64,000 nucleotides of DNA from W2P13-069 sp051876105 (GCA_051876105.1 JBJEHN010000045.1:20457-84456), one strand, 5' to 3'. Shown: positions 37,860 through 48,263, numbered from the stretch's first letter. The notes: generated by a model from the letters alone, not told the origin. Numbers and translations are program-made.

Positions 37860-40625
37860 TTGAGCATCACCCGCATAGACTGCATCTCCACCGCCCAGCT
37901 GCACAGCGAGCTGGAGCGGGTCGCCGCCCAAGCCGTGGGGCAGCACGGGGCGGTTGACGTGCTGGTGGGCAGCCCCGCCCAGGCAGATGCCGTCAAGCTC
38001 GCCCTCATGGGGGCGGTGCCCCTGGGCGCCCGCGTGCTCGCCCTGCCGCATTGGCTGGAAGAGCAGTGGGCCCTGTGGGGCAGCGGCGCGCCCTTGGTCA
38101 GCGCCCAGCAGCGCCATGTGCTGCTGCGGCCGCTGCTGCGCCAGGCGGCCGGCATGGAGCCCTCCAGCGCCTATGTGGAGGCCTTCTGCTCCTTCGTGCA
38201 AGACGCCCTGGCCGCCGGCGGTCGCCCTGCGGAAGAACCCTTGGCCCAGGCGCTGGAGGCCTACCTGCAGCTGCTCGGGCAGCGCGGCTTGCAAGAGCCC
38301 GCCCTCATCCAGCAGCAGCTGGCCCAAGCCTTGAAGGGCAGGGCGCTCGTCTTCGTGGAGCCCTGCGAGTCGCACGCCTGCACGCGCCTGCTCGTCGAGC
38401 GCCTGGGTGCCAGCGCCCAGGTGGCGGTGCTGCAGCGCCAGCTGCCCTGCAACGCCGAGCCGGGGCTGGCCGCGCAGTGCTGCGGCCAGGGCGAGCTGGG
38501 CCTGCTGCGCCAGCGCCTCTACACCGGCCAGGGTGGGCTCGAGCCCACCGGCGCCTTCACCGCTGCAGAGGTCCAGGGCATCCACGCAGAGCCCGCAGCC
38601 GTGCTGCAGCTGGTGCAGCGCTGGCTCGGCGCGGGTGTGCGCCCCGAGCAAGTGGCCGTGCTCATGCCCCAAGCCGCCCAGGCCTGCCCGGCCATCGTGC
38701 AGCAGCTGGCAGACGCCGGCATCCCCGTGGAGTGCCGCTACCAGCTGCCGCTCAGCCAGACGGGCTTCGGCGCGGCGTTCCTGCAGCTCGAGCGCCTGCT
38801 CGGCCCGGAGGACGACGGCTTTGAGAACAGCGCCGCCTTCATCGCCAGCCCCTACAGCGGCCTTGCCGCGCAAGACGCCCGCGGCTTCGCCGCCGTGTGG
38901 AGGAGCCAGGCGGGCTCCACCCATGGCCGCCGCCTGGACGACCTCTCCTGCGGGCTCAAGGGGCGCGTGGGCTCCAAGGTCTGGGGCGCCAAGCTCGCGC
39001 GCGTGCGCCAGCTGCTGGCCGCCCCCGGCCCCGCGGAGCGCGTGCGCCTCATGTACCAGAACGCCCGCGAGCTCGCCTTCGACGCCGCCCGCCTGGCAGA
39101 TGACGCAGCGGTCGCAAACGCCCTGCTCGCGTACCTGCAGCTGTGCGAGCAGCTGGCAGAGCCCCCCTGCCTGGAAGACGCCGCGGCGCTCCCCGTGAGC
39201 CTGGCCTGCGCGGCAGGCGAGGGCCCCGCGCTGCGGATCGCGGGAGCGGGCCAGCTCGGTAGCGTGAGGGGCGCTGAGTACCTGGTCTTCGCCCGCTTGG
39301 ACAAGGAGAGCTACCCCATGGCAAGCTCGCCTGCCCCCTTCGACGGCTACCTGGAGCGCATGGGCGCCCCCGTCCTGCAGGGCACGGCCCTGCGCAACAG
39401 GGTGCTCCTGCTCGATGCCCTGGAGACAGCGCGCGGCGGCTTTTCCTGCTACCGCCTGGCCACCACAGAGGAAGGCGACCCGAGCTGCCAGAGCGCCCTG
39501 TGGGACGAGCTCATGGCCGCCTACCGCCTCCCCGGCCAGGAGGGCCTGGCGCCGCACGAGCTCTCGCCGGCGCTTGCCGCCCGGGGGTGCGGGCTGTGCG
39601 TCTGCGAGGGCGAGCTCTTTGCCCAGGGGGCCGCACCCTCGAGCCCACGGCTCTCCGTGCGCCGCGGCGAGGTGGGCCCGGAGGCCCTGGACCTGGTCTT
39701 TCCGGACGAGCCCACATATGGCGAGACCTTCAGCCCCACCGCCATCGAGGACTACTACCGCTGCCCCTACCGCTGGCTCATTTGCAGGCGCATCGGCGCG
39801 GGCTCGCCGGACAAGCCCTTCGACCAGATCGCCATGGGCAACCTGGCGCACGCCGTCTTCGAGCGCGTCTACCTGCTCATGCGCGAGCGCGGCCTGGAGC
39901 GCGTCACGCCTGGCAACCTCGAGCTCTGCCTGCAGGTTGCAGACGAGGCCTTCGACTACCAGCGCCAGCACGAGATAGACCGCCACCGCCTCAACCTCAT
40001 GACCCAGCGCGACTGGGAGGAAAGCGAGCTCGTGCGCCGCCAGGTCAAGGCCCTGATCGAGCGCGATGCCAGCTTCCTGCCGGACTTCAAGCCCACCTAC
40101 CTCGAGCTCAAGCTGGAGAACGAGGACGGCTCGCCCCTGCGCTACGCGGGCGTGCCGGTGCGGGGCAAGGTAGACCGCGTCGATGTAGACGGGCAGGGCC
40201 GCGCCGTCGTCATCGACTACAAGCTCAGCGGCCTGGACAAGGGCTACGGCCTGAGCGGGGAGGGCCTGCCCACCCGCATCCAGACAGACATCTACGCCAC
40301 CCTGGTGCAGCGCTGCCTGCAGGAGCAGGGCGTGGCGGTGCAGGTGGTGGGCAGCGTCTACCGCAGCTACGCCAAGAACATGCTGCGCGGCGTGTACCAG
40401 GAGGGCATCGACTGGGGCCCGGAGGAGCAGCTGCGCCAAGACAAGGACGCCGTGCCCGGCGGCTGCCTCATGCAGAGCTACCCGGAGTACCTGGAGGCCG
40501 TGGAGCAGCAGGTCGAGGAGCTGATGGAGCACATGAGGCAGGGGGACGTGGAGCCCCGCCCCCTGTGCAGCGACGCATGCGAGTACTGCCTGGCAGAGCC
40601 GTTCTGCCCGCAGCGGAGGAGCTGA
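37860..40625 (+). CDS. addB: AddB-like nuclease/helicase subunit
   Basis: A 921-residue protein. The C-terminal third is a PD-(D/E)XK nuclease of the RecB type (FDQIAMGNLAHAVFERVY; GKVDRVDVDGQGRAVVIDYK). A lone Cys635 in YYRCPYR and C-terminal Cys907-x2-Cys910-x5-Cys916 match the 4Fe-4S staple of AddB proteins. The N-terminal region is the degenerate helicase part and lacks a classical Walker A. With AddA it resects double-strand breaks for RecA loading. It starts at TTG 37860, seven bases after GAGGAGG. The addA gene follows after 3 nt. Confidence 0.85.
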   Translation: MSITRIDCISTAQLHSELERVAAQAVGQHGAVDVLVGSPAQADAVKLALMGAVPLGARVLALPHWLEEQWALWGSGAPLVSAQQRHVLLRPLLRQAAGMEPSSAYVEAFCSFVQDALAAGGRPAEEPLAQALEAYLQLLGQRGLQEPALIQQQLAQALKGRALVFVEPCESHACTRLLVERLGASAQVAVLQRQLPCNAEPGLAAQCCGQGELGLLRQRLYTGQGGLEPTGAFTAAEVQGIHAEPAAVLQLVQRWLGAGVRPEQVAVLMPQAAQACPAIVQQLADAGIPVECRYQLPLSQTGFGAAFLQLERLLGPEDDGFENSAAFIASPYSGLAAQDARGFAAVWRSQAGSTHGRRLDDLSCGLKGRVGSKVWGAKLARVRQLLAAPGPAERVRLMYQNARELAFDAARLADDAAVANALLAYLQLCEQLAEPPCLEDAAALPVSLACAAGEGPALRIAGAGQLGSVRGAEYLVFARLDKESYPMASSPAPFDGYLERMGAPVLQGTALRNRVLLLDALETARGGFSCYRLATTEEGDPSCQSALWDELMAAYRLPGQEGLAPHELSPALAARGCGLCVCEGELFAQGAAPSSPRLSVRRGEVGPEALDLVFPDEPTYGETFSPTAIEDYYRCPYRWLICRRIGAGSPDKPFDQIAMGNLAHAVFERVYLLMRERGLERVTPGNLELCLQVADEAFDYQRQHEIDRHRLNLMTQRDWEESELVRRQVKALIERDASFLPDFKPTYLELKLENEDGSPLRYAGVPVRGKVDRVDVDGQGRAVVIDYKLSGLDKGYGLSGEGLPTRIQTDIYATLVQRCLQEQGVAVQVVGSVYRSYAKNMLRGVYQEGIDWGPEEQLRQDKDAVPGGCLMQSYPEYLEAVEQQVEELMEHMRQGDVEPRPLCSDACEYCLAEPFCPQRRS

Positions 40626-40628
40626 GCG

Positions 40629-43600
40629 ATGGCACACCTCACAGCAAGCCAGAAGACAGCCGTCGAGTGCGCGGGCAAACCGCTCTTCATCCAAGCGGGC
40701 GCCGGCACCGGCAAGACCTTCACGCTCACCAAGCGCCTGGCCTACGGCCTCTCCGAGGAAAGCGGCCCCGCACTGCCCGGCGTTGAGAGCGTCCTCACCA
40801 TCACCTTCACCAACAAGGCGGCCGCCGAGCTGCTGGGCCGCGTGCGCGCCGAGCTGCGCGCCCAGGGCCTGGCGCAGGCCGCCCTGGGCATCGACGCCGC
40901 CTGGATCAGCACCATTCACAGCATGTGCAGCGCGCTGCTCTCGTCCCACGCCCTGGAGGCGGGCATCGACCCTGGCATGGAGCTGCTCTCCGAGGAGGAG
41001 TCAGACGCTCTCTTGCAGCAGGCGGTCGACCAGCTGCTGCCCGGCGAGCCCATGCAAGAGCTGGTGCGCTGCTTTGGAACCAAGGGCGCCTGTGCGCTGG
41101 TGACCCAGCTCGCCCACCTGGTGGCCCTGGCGCCTGCCGGGGCGGCGGAGTTCAACCTGGGGCCGCAGGCGCCGGGCAACCCGCTCGCCTGCGTGCGCGG
41201 CCTGTTGGAGCAGCTCGAGGCATCGCTGGAGAGCCTCGAGGCCCTGGGCGTGCGCGAGGCGCCCAGCAAGGGCTGCGCGGCGGCCACGGAGCGGCTCGAG
41301 CTGCACATCCAGGCCGCGCGCGAGCTCTGCGCTGCGCCCGAGTGCGGCTGGCAGGAGCTAGCGGAGGCCCTGGGGCCCGTACCCCTGCCCAAGGGCGGCA
41401 ACCTCAAGAAGGCCTTCCGCGAGGACTTCGCCATAGCGTGCGAGGCGCTGAGCAGCGTCCTTGCCCTGGCGGGCACCGCGCTCGCGCGCCAGCGCCTGGA
41501 GCGCGCCCTGGAGCTGGGTCAGCAGGCGGCGCTTGCACACGGCCGCCTCAAGGAGGCCCGCGGCGTGCAGGACACCAACGACCTCCTCATCAACGCTTAC
41601 CGCCTGCTGGAGGGGCATCCCGCCATCGCCGGCGAGTACCGCCAGCGCTTCGGCAGCGTCATGGTGGACGAGTTCCAAGATACGGACTCCCTGCAGGTGG
41701 GCATCATCGGGCACTTCTGCGACGAGGCCCTCTCCACGCTCACCACCGTGGGAGACAAGCAGCAGAGCATCTACCGCTTCCGCGGTGCGGACCCGGCGGT
41801 CTACGACAGCGTCAAGGCCCGCATGCTCGCAGCCGGCGGCGCCAACGTCGCCTTGGACACGAACTTCCGCAGCCACCCGGGCATACTCTCGTTCGTGGAG
41901 GCGGTCTTCTCAAACCCCGGGTTCTGGGGCGACGAGTTCCTCTTCATCAAGGCGGGCGAGGCCAACGCCCGCAGCTGCGGCTGGATAGGGGAGGGCGCCC
42001 CGCGCGTGGAGCTGCAGCTCTGCGCGGGCAGCAAGAATCCGGAGGGCCGTGGCAGCAGCCCCGTTGCCAGCCTGCGCGAGGCAGAGGCGGAGCTCATCGC
42101 CGCGCGCTTCGAGGAGCTGGCGCGCGCCGGCGCGCCGTATGGGAGCATGGCGCTGCTCATGTTCTCCACCAAGGGTGCGGCACCCTACCTGGCGGCCATG
42201 CGCCGCCGCGGCATCCCCTGCGCCGTAAGCGGCGGCAGCGACTTCTACACCCAGCCGGAGGTCGTGCTCATGAGCTCGCTGCTGCGCGTGCTCGAGCTGC
42301 CCGACGACGACAAATCGCTGCTCGAGGTCCTGGCATCCCCGCTCTTCGACCTCCCAGACGGCGACCTGCTCGCGCTGCGCGCCATCGCCCGCCGCGAGCT
42401 GCGCAACCCCGGCCCAGAGGACATCCGCCCCCGTGTGAGCCTGTGGGACGCCCTCTGCGAGCAGGCCCAGCGCCTGCCGGAGCAGGGGGCCGACCCCCTC
42501 CTGCGCGCCCACAGCCTGCTGCAGCGCGCACTGGGGCAGCTCGGCACGCTCCCCCTGCACCAGCTGGTGCAGGAGCTGCTGCAAGACAGCGGCTGGCTGG
42601 AGGAGCTGAGGGAGGGCGGCGCCCAGGGCCAGGCGGTCGCCGCCAACCTCCAGCGCTTCTGCGACCTGCTGGCGCGCTTCGAGCGCAGCAACGGCCCCAG
42701 CGCCGTGGCAGCTGGCGAGCACTTCGCCTCGATGTGCCAGGCTGCACGGGAGGGCAGCGGCGCCAAGGGCAAGCCCGGCCGCATGGTGGGCAGGGGGCAA
42801 GACGCCGTGCAGGTCATGACTATCCACGCCAGCAAGGGTCTGGAGTTCCCCATCGTGGCAGTGGCCCAGTTCGAGCGCAGCCAGAAGCGCACGGACGCTG
42901 CCCAGGCCTTCGCCCTCACAGAGGGGGACAAGCGCTACCTGCTGCTGCCGCTCAAGGCGCAGGGCAAGGGCGAGGAGCGCGTGCGCGAGCTCTGCGCCGC
43001 AGAGGGGCAGGAGCTGGGCGCCTTCGAGGCTGCCCGCAGCGCCGTGGGCTTCAGCGGCTACGGCATGCGCAAGGCTGATGTGGAAGAGCAGCAGGAGCAG
43101 GAACGCCTGCTCTACGTTGCCCTCACGCGCGCCCGCGACCTGCTGATCCTCTCCGCGTGCGACAAGAGCTGCGCCAGCACGGGCGTGCTCGCCCAGGGCA
43201 GCCTCTTCGAGCGCGTGGTGAGCGCCCTCTTCGGCGAGCTGCCCTCTTCTGACGGCAGCTTCCGCCTGGGTAACGGCTGCCTGGTGGGCTGGCGCTGCAG
43301 CACGGTGCCCTACCGCGCCCCGCTGCCCGGGGAGGACGAAGAAGACGCCCCGGGCGAGCCCCTGCCGCTGCCCGAGCGCAGCCATGCGCTGGTTGAGCCG
43401 GGCACCCATGTGCCCCTGCGGCGCAGCCTGCGCCCGGCGCCGCGCGCCATCGGCTCATACAGCGCCCTTGGGTCCCAGCCCGCACAGGAGGTGGGGGAGG
43501 CCCCGGAGCTGGCAGAGCCCGCAAGCACCCAGGACGCCGCGGCGGCCCTGGGCTCTGCCTTCCACCTGGTGGCGCAGTGGCTCGCCCTGCAGCCCTGCCC

Positions 43601-44117
43601 CCTCGCGCTGGGCGCCGGGCAGCTGGAGGGGCGCGTCGCCGCCGCTGCGGCACGCTACGGGCTGGGTGCCGAGCAGCGCAGCCGCCTGGAGCAGGCGGTT
43701 GCGGCGTGGGCGGCTTCGGAGCGCTTTGCGGGGCTGGCGGCGTGGGAGCGCCTGCTGCCCGAGCACCCCTTCTGTGTGCAGGGGCCCTGTGGGGCCCTCG
43801 AGGGCTACCTCGACCTGCTGTGTAGCAACCCGGGCAGCGGCAGTGCCCTGGTCATCGACTACAAGACGGGCTTCTCCGGCACGCAGGACGAGCTGCAGCA
43901 GCGCTACGCCCTGCAGGCGGCCGTCTATGCGTTCGCCCTGCTCAGCAGCGGGCTGCAGCAGGTGGAGCTCGCCTTCGTGCGCCCAGAGGCCGGCATGCAG
44001 GAACTCTGCTACTCCTACAGCGCCGGCGACCTGCCCGGGCTCGCAGAGCAGCTTGCGGTGGCGCAGGGGGCAGCTGCCGCTGAGCCGGTTGACCCTGCCG
44101 GGCCCTACGGCTTGTGA
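40629..44117 (+). CDS. addA: AddA-like ATP-dependent helicase/nuclease
   Basis: A 1162-residue UvrD-family helicase with a C-terminal nuclease. Walker A is AGAGTGKT (residues 23-30), Walker B VMVDEFQDTDSLQ, motif III GDKQQSIYRFRGAD, a late helicase motif VMTIHASKGLEFPIV, and the nuclease motif VIDYKTGFSG near residue 1080. Together with AddB it forms the RecBCD-type end-processing machine. The start ATG 40629 follows GGAGGAGC in the end of addB. No recombination hotspot (Chi) can be derived from this. Confidence 0.92.
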   Translation: MAHLTASQKTAVECAGKPLFIQAGAGTGKTFTLTKRLAYGLSEESGPALPGVESVLTITFTNKAAAELLGRVRAELRAQGLAQAALGIDAAWISTIHSMCSALLSSHALEAGIDPGMELLSEEESDALLQQAVDQLLPGEPMQELVRCFGTKGACALVTQLAHLVALAPAGAAEFNLGPQAPGNPLACVRGLLEQLEASLESLEALGVREAPSKGCAAATERLELHIQAARELCAAPECGWQELAEALGPVPLPKGGNLKKAFREDFAIACEALSSVLALAGTALARQRLERALELGQQAALAHGRLKEARGVQDTNDLLINAYRLLEGHPAIAGEYRQRFGSVMVDEFQDTDSLQVGIIGHFCDEALSTLTTVGDKQQSIYRFRGADPAVYDSVKARMLAAGGANVALDTNFRSHPGILSFVEAVFSNPGFWGDEFLFIKAGEANARSCGWIGEGAPRVELQLCAGSKNPEGRGSSPVASLREAEAELIAARFEELARAGAPYGSMALLMFSTKGAAPYLAAMRRRGIPCAVSGGSDFYTQPEVVLMSSLLRVLELPDDDKSLLEVLASPLFDLPDGDLLALRAIARRELRNPGPEDIRPRVSLWDALCEQAQRLPEQGADPLLRAHSLLQRALGQLGTLPLHQLVQELLQDSGWLEELREGGAQGQAVAANLQRFCDLLARFERSNGPSAVAAGEHFASMCQAAREGSGAKGKPGRMVGRGQDAVQVMTIHASKGLEFPIVAVAQFERSQKRTDAAQAFALTEGDKRYLLLPLKAQGKGEERVRELCAAEGQELGAFEAARSAVGFSGYGMRKADVEEQQEQERLLYVALTRARDLLILSACDKSCASTGVLAQGSLFERVVSALFGELPSSDGSFRLGNGCLVGWRCSTVPYRAPLPGEDEEDAPGEPLPLPERSHALVEPGTHVPLRRSLRPAPRAIGSYSALGSQPAQEVGEAPELAEPASTQDAAAALGSAFHLVAQWLALQPCPLALGAGQLEGRVAAAAARYGLGAEQRSRLEQAVAAWAASERFAGLAAWERLLPEHPFCVQGPCGALEGYLDLLCSNPGSGSALVIDYKTGFSGTQDELQQRYALQAAVYAFALLSSGLQQVELAFVRPEAGMQELCYSYSAGDLPGLAEQLAVAQGAAAAEPVDPAGPYGL

Positions 44118-44192
44118 CATGCTGGTAGCCGTTGATGCGCCCGCACCCGCGGGCGCTCGCGCTTAAGGCCCCGCAGGGGCGGAGGGAAGGGT

Positions 44193-45035
44193 ATGGAACT
44201 GATCATCCAGGCGGTGCTGCTGGCCCTGGCTGGTTTTGTCATCGGCATATTCAGCGGCCTGCTGGGCGTGGGCGGCGGCACGGTGGTGGTGCCCGTCTTG
44301 CGCCTGGGCTTTGCCTTCGAGGCGGTGTGCGCCACGGCCACGAGTCTCTTCACCATCATCTTCACGAGCATCGGCGGCACCATCACCCACCTGCGCAAGA
44401 AGACTGCGCTCCCCAAGCTCAGCATCTGCCTGGGCCTGGGCGGTGCCGTGACCAGCTCGCTGGGCGCGCTGCTGGGCTCCATCAGCCCCAGCTGGGCGGT
44501 GATGCTGGCGGCGGCGCTCGTCATCTTCTACAGCGGCTTCTCCATGCTGCGCAAGGCGCTCAAGCTTCCGCCCAAGTCGCGCGCGCAGGCTGCGCAGGGC
44601 GGTGAGGGCGGCCCGCTGCCCAAGGCGACGGTGGTGCCCCCTTCCGCCAGCTTCGAGTTCACGTGGAAGAAGGCCCTTGGCGGTTTTGCCGTCGGCTTGG
44701 CGGCCGGCCTTGCCAGCGGCTACGTGGGCGTGGGCGGCGGCTTCATCATGGTACCCATGATGGTGGGCCTGCTGGGCGTGCCCATGTACATGGCAAGCGG
44801 CACCAGCCTGCTGGCCATCATGATCTTGGCCATCCCCGGCGTGGCCACCCAGCTCTACCTGGGCAACGTGGACGTGCTGGCTGGCATCTTCATCGCGCTG
44901 GGCTCCATCCCTGGCGCCATGGTGGGCGCGCGCTTCGTCACGCGCATCCCCGAGCGCCAGCTGCGCTTCATCTTCGCGGGCTTCCTGGCGGTTGCGGCAG
45001 TGCTGCTCCTGGCAAACGAGGCGGGCCTCTTCTAG
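44193..45035 (+). CDS. TSUP-family (TauE/SafE) exporter
   Basis: A 280-residue membrane protein of eight or so helices built from two homologous halves, each opening with the glycine-rich signature (SGLLGVGGGTVVVPVL and SGYVGVGGGFIMVPMM). The family exports sulfite, sulfonates or related small organic acids. Substrate cannot be read from the sequence. A GGAGGGAAGGG site precedes ATG 44193. Stands alone between addA and the penicillin-binding protein gene. Confidence 0.9.
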   Translation: MELIIQAVLLALAGFVIGIFSGLLGVGGGTVVVPVLRLGFAFEAVCATATSLFTIIFTSIGGTITHLRKKTALPKLSICLGLGGAVTSSLGALLGSISPSWAVMLAAALVIFYSGFSMLRKALKLPPKSRAQAAQGGEGGPLPKATVVPPSASFEFTWKKALGGFAVGLAAGLASGYVGVGGGFIMVPMMVGLLGVPMYMASGTSLLAIMILAIPGVATQLYLGNVDVLAGIFIALGSIPGAMVGARFVTRIPERQLRFIFAGFLAVAAVLLLANEAGLF

Positions 45036-45140
45036 GGCGCGGTGCTGGGCAGCCGCCCGGGCCTGGGTCTGCACCTGCACGCGGACAGTCGCGCCCGATA
45101 TGGGGCATAATGCATAGATACGCCTGAAAAGGAGGCCGAC

Positions 45141-47252
45141 GTGTCTATCAGCTCCAGAAAGCGCGCCCAACGCACCAAGCCCCAGAAGCGCACCAGCGCG
45201 CTGGCGGTTGTGGGCGGCGCTGTCCTCGCAGTCTTCGTCGTCTGCGTGCTCGCAGTCGGCCTTGTGTGCGCCTCGTGGCTCAGGGATCTGCCCGACTACA
45301 GCAACATCGACCTCTACGCCAAGTCCGGCTACTCCACCATCTACGCCTCTGACCGCAGCACCGTGCTGGGCAAGATCACCTTGGAGAACCGCATCGAGGT
45401 GGCCCGCAACGAGGTCTCAGACTACGTGGTAAAGGGAACGGTGGACACCGAGGACGAGCGTTTCTACAGCCACAACGGCGTCGACCTCATGGGCATCGCC
45501 CGCGCCCTGGTGAACAACGTCACCGGCGGCTCGCGCGAGGGCGCCTCCACCATCACCCAGCAGCTGGTCCGCAACACCGTCTTGCTCGACGAGATGAACT
45601 CCATCACCGTCGAGCGCAAGGTGAGGGAGATGTACATCGCCTTGAAGGTGGAGCAGGAGTACACCAAGGACCAGATCCTGATGATGTACATCAACGTCAT
45701 CAACTACGGCAACGGCAACTACGGCATCGAGACCGCCGCGCAGGACTACTTCGGGTGCTCGGCCGCGGAGCTCACCCTGGCGCAGTCTGCCATGCTGGTG
45801 GCCATCCCGCAGTCGCCCACCGCCAACAACCCCCGCAACGACTACGAGCGCAACCTCGAGCGCGCCCACCTGGTGCTCAATCGCATGCTCACGCACGGTG
45901 ACATCACCCAGGAGGAGTACGATGCCGCCATGGCCGAGCGCCCCAAGCTCGCCAAGGCCAACAAGAAGAAGCGCAGCGATTACAACGCCAACCTGGCCCC
46001 GTACTTCGTCGACTACGTCAAGCAGCTGCTGCAGACCGACGAGTTCAACATCTCCGAGCTGGCGCAGGGCGGCCTGAACATCTACACCACGCTCGACCCA
46101 CTGGCGCAGGCCGCGGCCAACGAGGCGGTCAAGAGCGGCCTGGAGGGCTATGAGAGCGGCTTCGACTGCTCGCTCACCAGCATCGACCCGGACAACGGCA
46201 ACATCGTCGCCATGGTGGGCGGCGTCGACTACGCAGAGAGCCAGTTCAACCTGGCCACCCAGATGAGCCGCCAAGCGGGCTCCTCGTTCAAGCCCATCGC
46301 GCTGGTGGCGGCCATGGAGCAGGGCGTCGACCCGAACACCTACATCGACTCTTCCAGCCCCGCCCAGATCACCCCCACCTGGACGGTGAGCAACTCCGAG
46401 GGCGAGGGCAGGGGCAACATGTCGCTGCGCTCTGCCACCACCTACTCCGTCAACACGGTCTACGCGCGCCTGGCCCACGGCATCGGGGCCGACTGCATCG
46501 TAGACACAGCGCATCGCCTGGGCATCCAGAGCGAGCTGCTGCCCTACGAGTCGATCTGCCTGGGCGCCCAGGGCGTCAACACGCTCGAGATGGCCAGCGC
46601 CTACGCCACCCTGGCATCCGGCGGCATCTACCACGCGCCCACGGCCATCCTCGAGGTGGTCAACGTGAGGGGCGAGACCGTCTACTCCGCGCCGCCCAGC
46701 TTTGGCGAGCAGCGCATCTCGCCGGCCATCGCGCAGGAGGCGACCAAGATCCTCCAGACGGTTGTGGAAAGCGGCACCGGCACCGCGGCCTCGCTGTGGT
46801 GCGGGCAGGTGGCCGCCGGCAAGACCGGCACTTCTGAGAATGGCCGCGACCTGTGGTTCTGCGGGTTTACGCCGCAGCTCGCAACCGCGGTGTGGGCCGG
46901 CTACAGGGAAGAGAAGCCGACGGGCTACTACGGCGGCAGCACCTGCGCCCCCATCTGGCGCGCCTACATGGACGCCGTGCTCGCAGACGCCCCCTACGAG
47001 GAGTTCCCCACCACGGAGGAAGAGCCCGAGTACACCTACGAGTGGGACTTTGCCGAGGACTACGGTTCTGACGAGGGCGAGGCCGCTGAGGAGGAGAAGC
47101 CCGAAGACGAGCAGCCCGAAGAAGAGGAGAAGCCCGGCAAGCCCTCGAAGGAGGATCCTGCCGAGCCGGAGCCTGTCGAACCCGAGCCCGAGCCAGAGCC
47201 CGTGCCCGAGCCGGAGCCGGAGCCCGAGCCCCAAGCGCTCGCGGAGGACTAG
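45141..47252 (+). CDS. pbp1A: class A penicillin-binding protein (PBP1A type)
   Basis: A 703-residue bifunctional cell-wall synthase. N-terminal cytoplasmic tail and one membrane anchor (residues about 22-45), then the glycosyltransferase domain (EDERFYSHNGVDL with the catalytic Glu; GASTITQQLVRN), then the transpeptidase domain with SSFK, SVN and KTGTS motifs. The last 75 residues are Glu/Pro-rich (repeats of PEPE), as in many Gram-positive PBP1 tails. It starts at GTG 45141 behind AAGGAGG. A weak promoter with CATAAT lies about 30 nt upstream. Confidence 0.95.
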   Translation: MSISSRKRAQRTKPQKRTSALAVVGGAVLAVFVVCVLAVGLVCASWLRDLPDYSNIDLYAKSGYSTIYASDRSTVLGKITLENRIEVARNEVSDYVVKGTVDTEDERFYSHNGVDLMGIARALVNNVTGGSREGASTITQQLVRNTVLLDEMNSITVERKVREMYIALKVEQEYTKDQILMMYINVINYGNGNYGIETAAQDYFGCSAAELTLAQSAMLVAIPQSPTANNPRNDYERNLERAHLVLNRMLTHGDITQEEYDAAMAERPKLAKANKKKRSDYNANLAPYFVDYVKQLLQTDEFNISELAQGGLNIYTTLDPLAQAAANEAVKSGLEGYESGFDCSLTSIDPDNGNIVAMVGGVDYAESQFNLATQMSRQAGSSFKPIALVAAMEQGVDPNTYIDSSSPAQITPTWTVSNSEGEGRGNMSLRSATTYSVNTVYARLAHGIGADCIVDTAHRLGIQSELLPYESICLGAQGVNTLEMASAYATLASGGIYHAPTAILEVVNVRGETVYSAPPSFGEQRISPAIAQEATKILQTVVESGTGTAASLWCGQVAAGKTGTSENGRDLWFCGFTPQLATAVWAGYREEKPTGYYGGSTCAPIWRAYMDAVLADAPYEEFPTTEEEPEYTYEWDFAEDYGSDEGEAAEEEKPEDEQPEEEEKPGKPSKEDPAEPEPVEPEPEPEPVPEPEPEPEPQALAED

Positions 47253-47254
47253 GC

Positions 47255-47848
47255 TTACACGCGCACGCCGCCCATGGCGAGGCTCAAGACGTCCCTGGTG
47301 AAGCGATAGCCGAAGGGCGGGTCCTCGTGCCAGTCGCCGCTGGCGTCGCGTACCAGTGCGTCGAGCTCTGCGCCCTCCTGCAAGGTGAGGTACTCGTCGA
47401 ACCAGACGTCGCGGTCGATGGCGAGCAGGCGGCCGCCCTCGCGCAGCACCACGGCCTGCACGAGCTTGAGCTTGTTGACGGGGATGCTGCCCTTGCACAG
47501 CTGCGCGGTGTCGACCACGAGGTAGATGTCATCCGGGATGAGGTCGATGCCCACCTTGCGGGTGGTGTGCCTGCCGCGCGGGTGCCAGAGGGTGCGGCCG
47601 TCGTCTTCCTCGAGCGTGAGGACCGCGACCTCCTCCTCTTCGCAGGCAGGGCCCAGCGGGATGCGCTGGTGGGCGTTGCTCAGCAGGAGGCTGGGGCCGC
47701 CCTCGAACTCCAGGCGCAGGGTCTTGTAGGCGCGGTCTGGGGACTCGGCCATGATGTAGGCCTCGAAGGCGTTGAGCCGTGCCCGCCCGATCAGCTGCTT
47801 GAGCAGCTGGGTTGCGGTGTCGTCGAACAGCCTCACGGTCTCGATCAC
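47255..47848 (-). CDS. uncharacterised protein
   Basis: A 197-residue soluble protein that I do not recognise. It has a helical N terminus (DDTATQLLKQLIGRARLNAF), an acidic middle (CEEEEVAVLTLEEDDGRTLW) and several beta-strand-like segments toward the end. GTG 47848 is chosen as start because AAGGGAGG lies five bases upstream; the reading frame continues to 47920 without a site. It is convergent with the penicillin-binding protein gene, with only 2 nt between the two stops. Confidence 0.7.
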   Translation of the reverse strand: MIETVRLFDDTATQLLKQLIGRARLNAFEAYIMAESPDRAYKTLRLEFEGGPSLLLSNAHQRIPLGPACEEEEVAVLTLEEDDGRTLWHPRGRHTTRKVGIDLIPDDIYLVVDTAQLCKGSIPVNKLKLVQAVVLREGGRLLAIDRDVWFDEYLTLQEGAELDALVRDASGDWHEDPPFGYRFTRDVLSLAMGGVRV

Positions 47849-48003
47849 GGCGGCCTCCCTTGCAGCGGAGCATACAGTGCGGCCCATGATACCGCGCCCC
47901 GCTCGGGGTATCGGGGGCAAAAAAATCCAAATTGGCAGCTATGCGGGTAGAGGCATGGGTTATACTCCTTACTCGCGCCTCATGGCGCGTTGAAAGGCTC
48001 ATG

Positions 48004-48080
48004 GTGGCTGTGGCGCAGTTGGTTAGCGCGCCAGATTGTGGCTCTGGAGATCGAGGGTTCGAATCCCTTCAGCCACCCCA
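48004..48080 (+). tRNA. tRNA-His (GTG)
   Basis: Cloverleaf with GTGGCTG/CAGCCAC acceptor stem, anticodon loop TTGTGGC (anticodon GTG), T loop GTTCGAATC, discriminator C, and CCA encoded. The base before position 1 is G (48003), as needed for tRNA-His G-1. TATACT at 47961-47966 is a plausible -10. Confidence 0.96.
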
Positions 48081-48089
48081 GCTTTTCAC

Positions 48090-48165
<76 letters not shown>

Positions 48166-48177
48166 CCCAAACCACCC

Positions 48178-48201
48178 GCCCCTCGCACGAGGGGCGTTTT
48201 T
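48178..48201 (+). terminator. terminator after tRNA-Lys copy 1
   Basis: GCCCCTC (48178-48184) pairs with GAGGGGC (48189-48195), loop GCAC, then a G and five T. Confidence 0.9.
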
Positions 48202-48235
48202 GTGTCCCCTGTCATCTTTGTTTTGTTGATTTCTC

Positions 48236-48263
48236 TTGCGTTTGGCGAAGAAACGTGTATAGT
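48236..48263 (+). promoter_or_regulatory. promoter of tRNA-Lys copy 2
   Basis: TTGCGT (48236-48241), 16 bp, TATAGT (48258-48263), about 8 nt before the expected start of transcription and 15 nt before the tRNA. Confidence 0.7.

Noticed and set aside
37095..40949. 1284-aa and other very long minus-strand frames over ppk1 and addBA
   Set aside because: Codon-position GC bias leaves antisense frames open; the plus-strand frames carry clear enzyme motifs.
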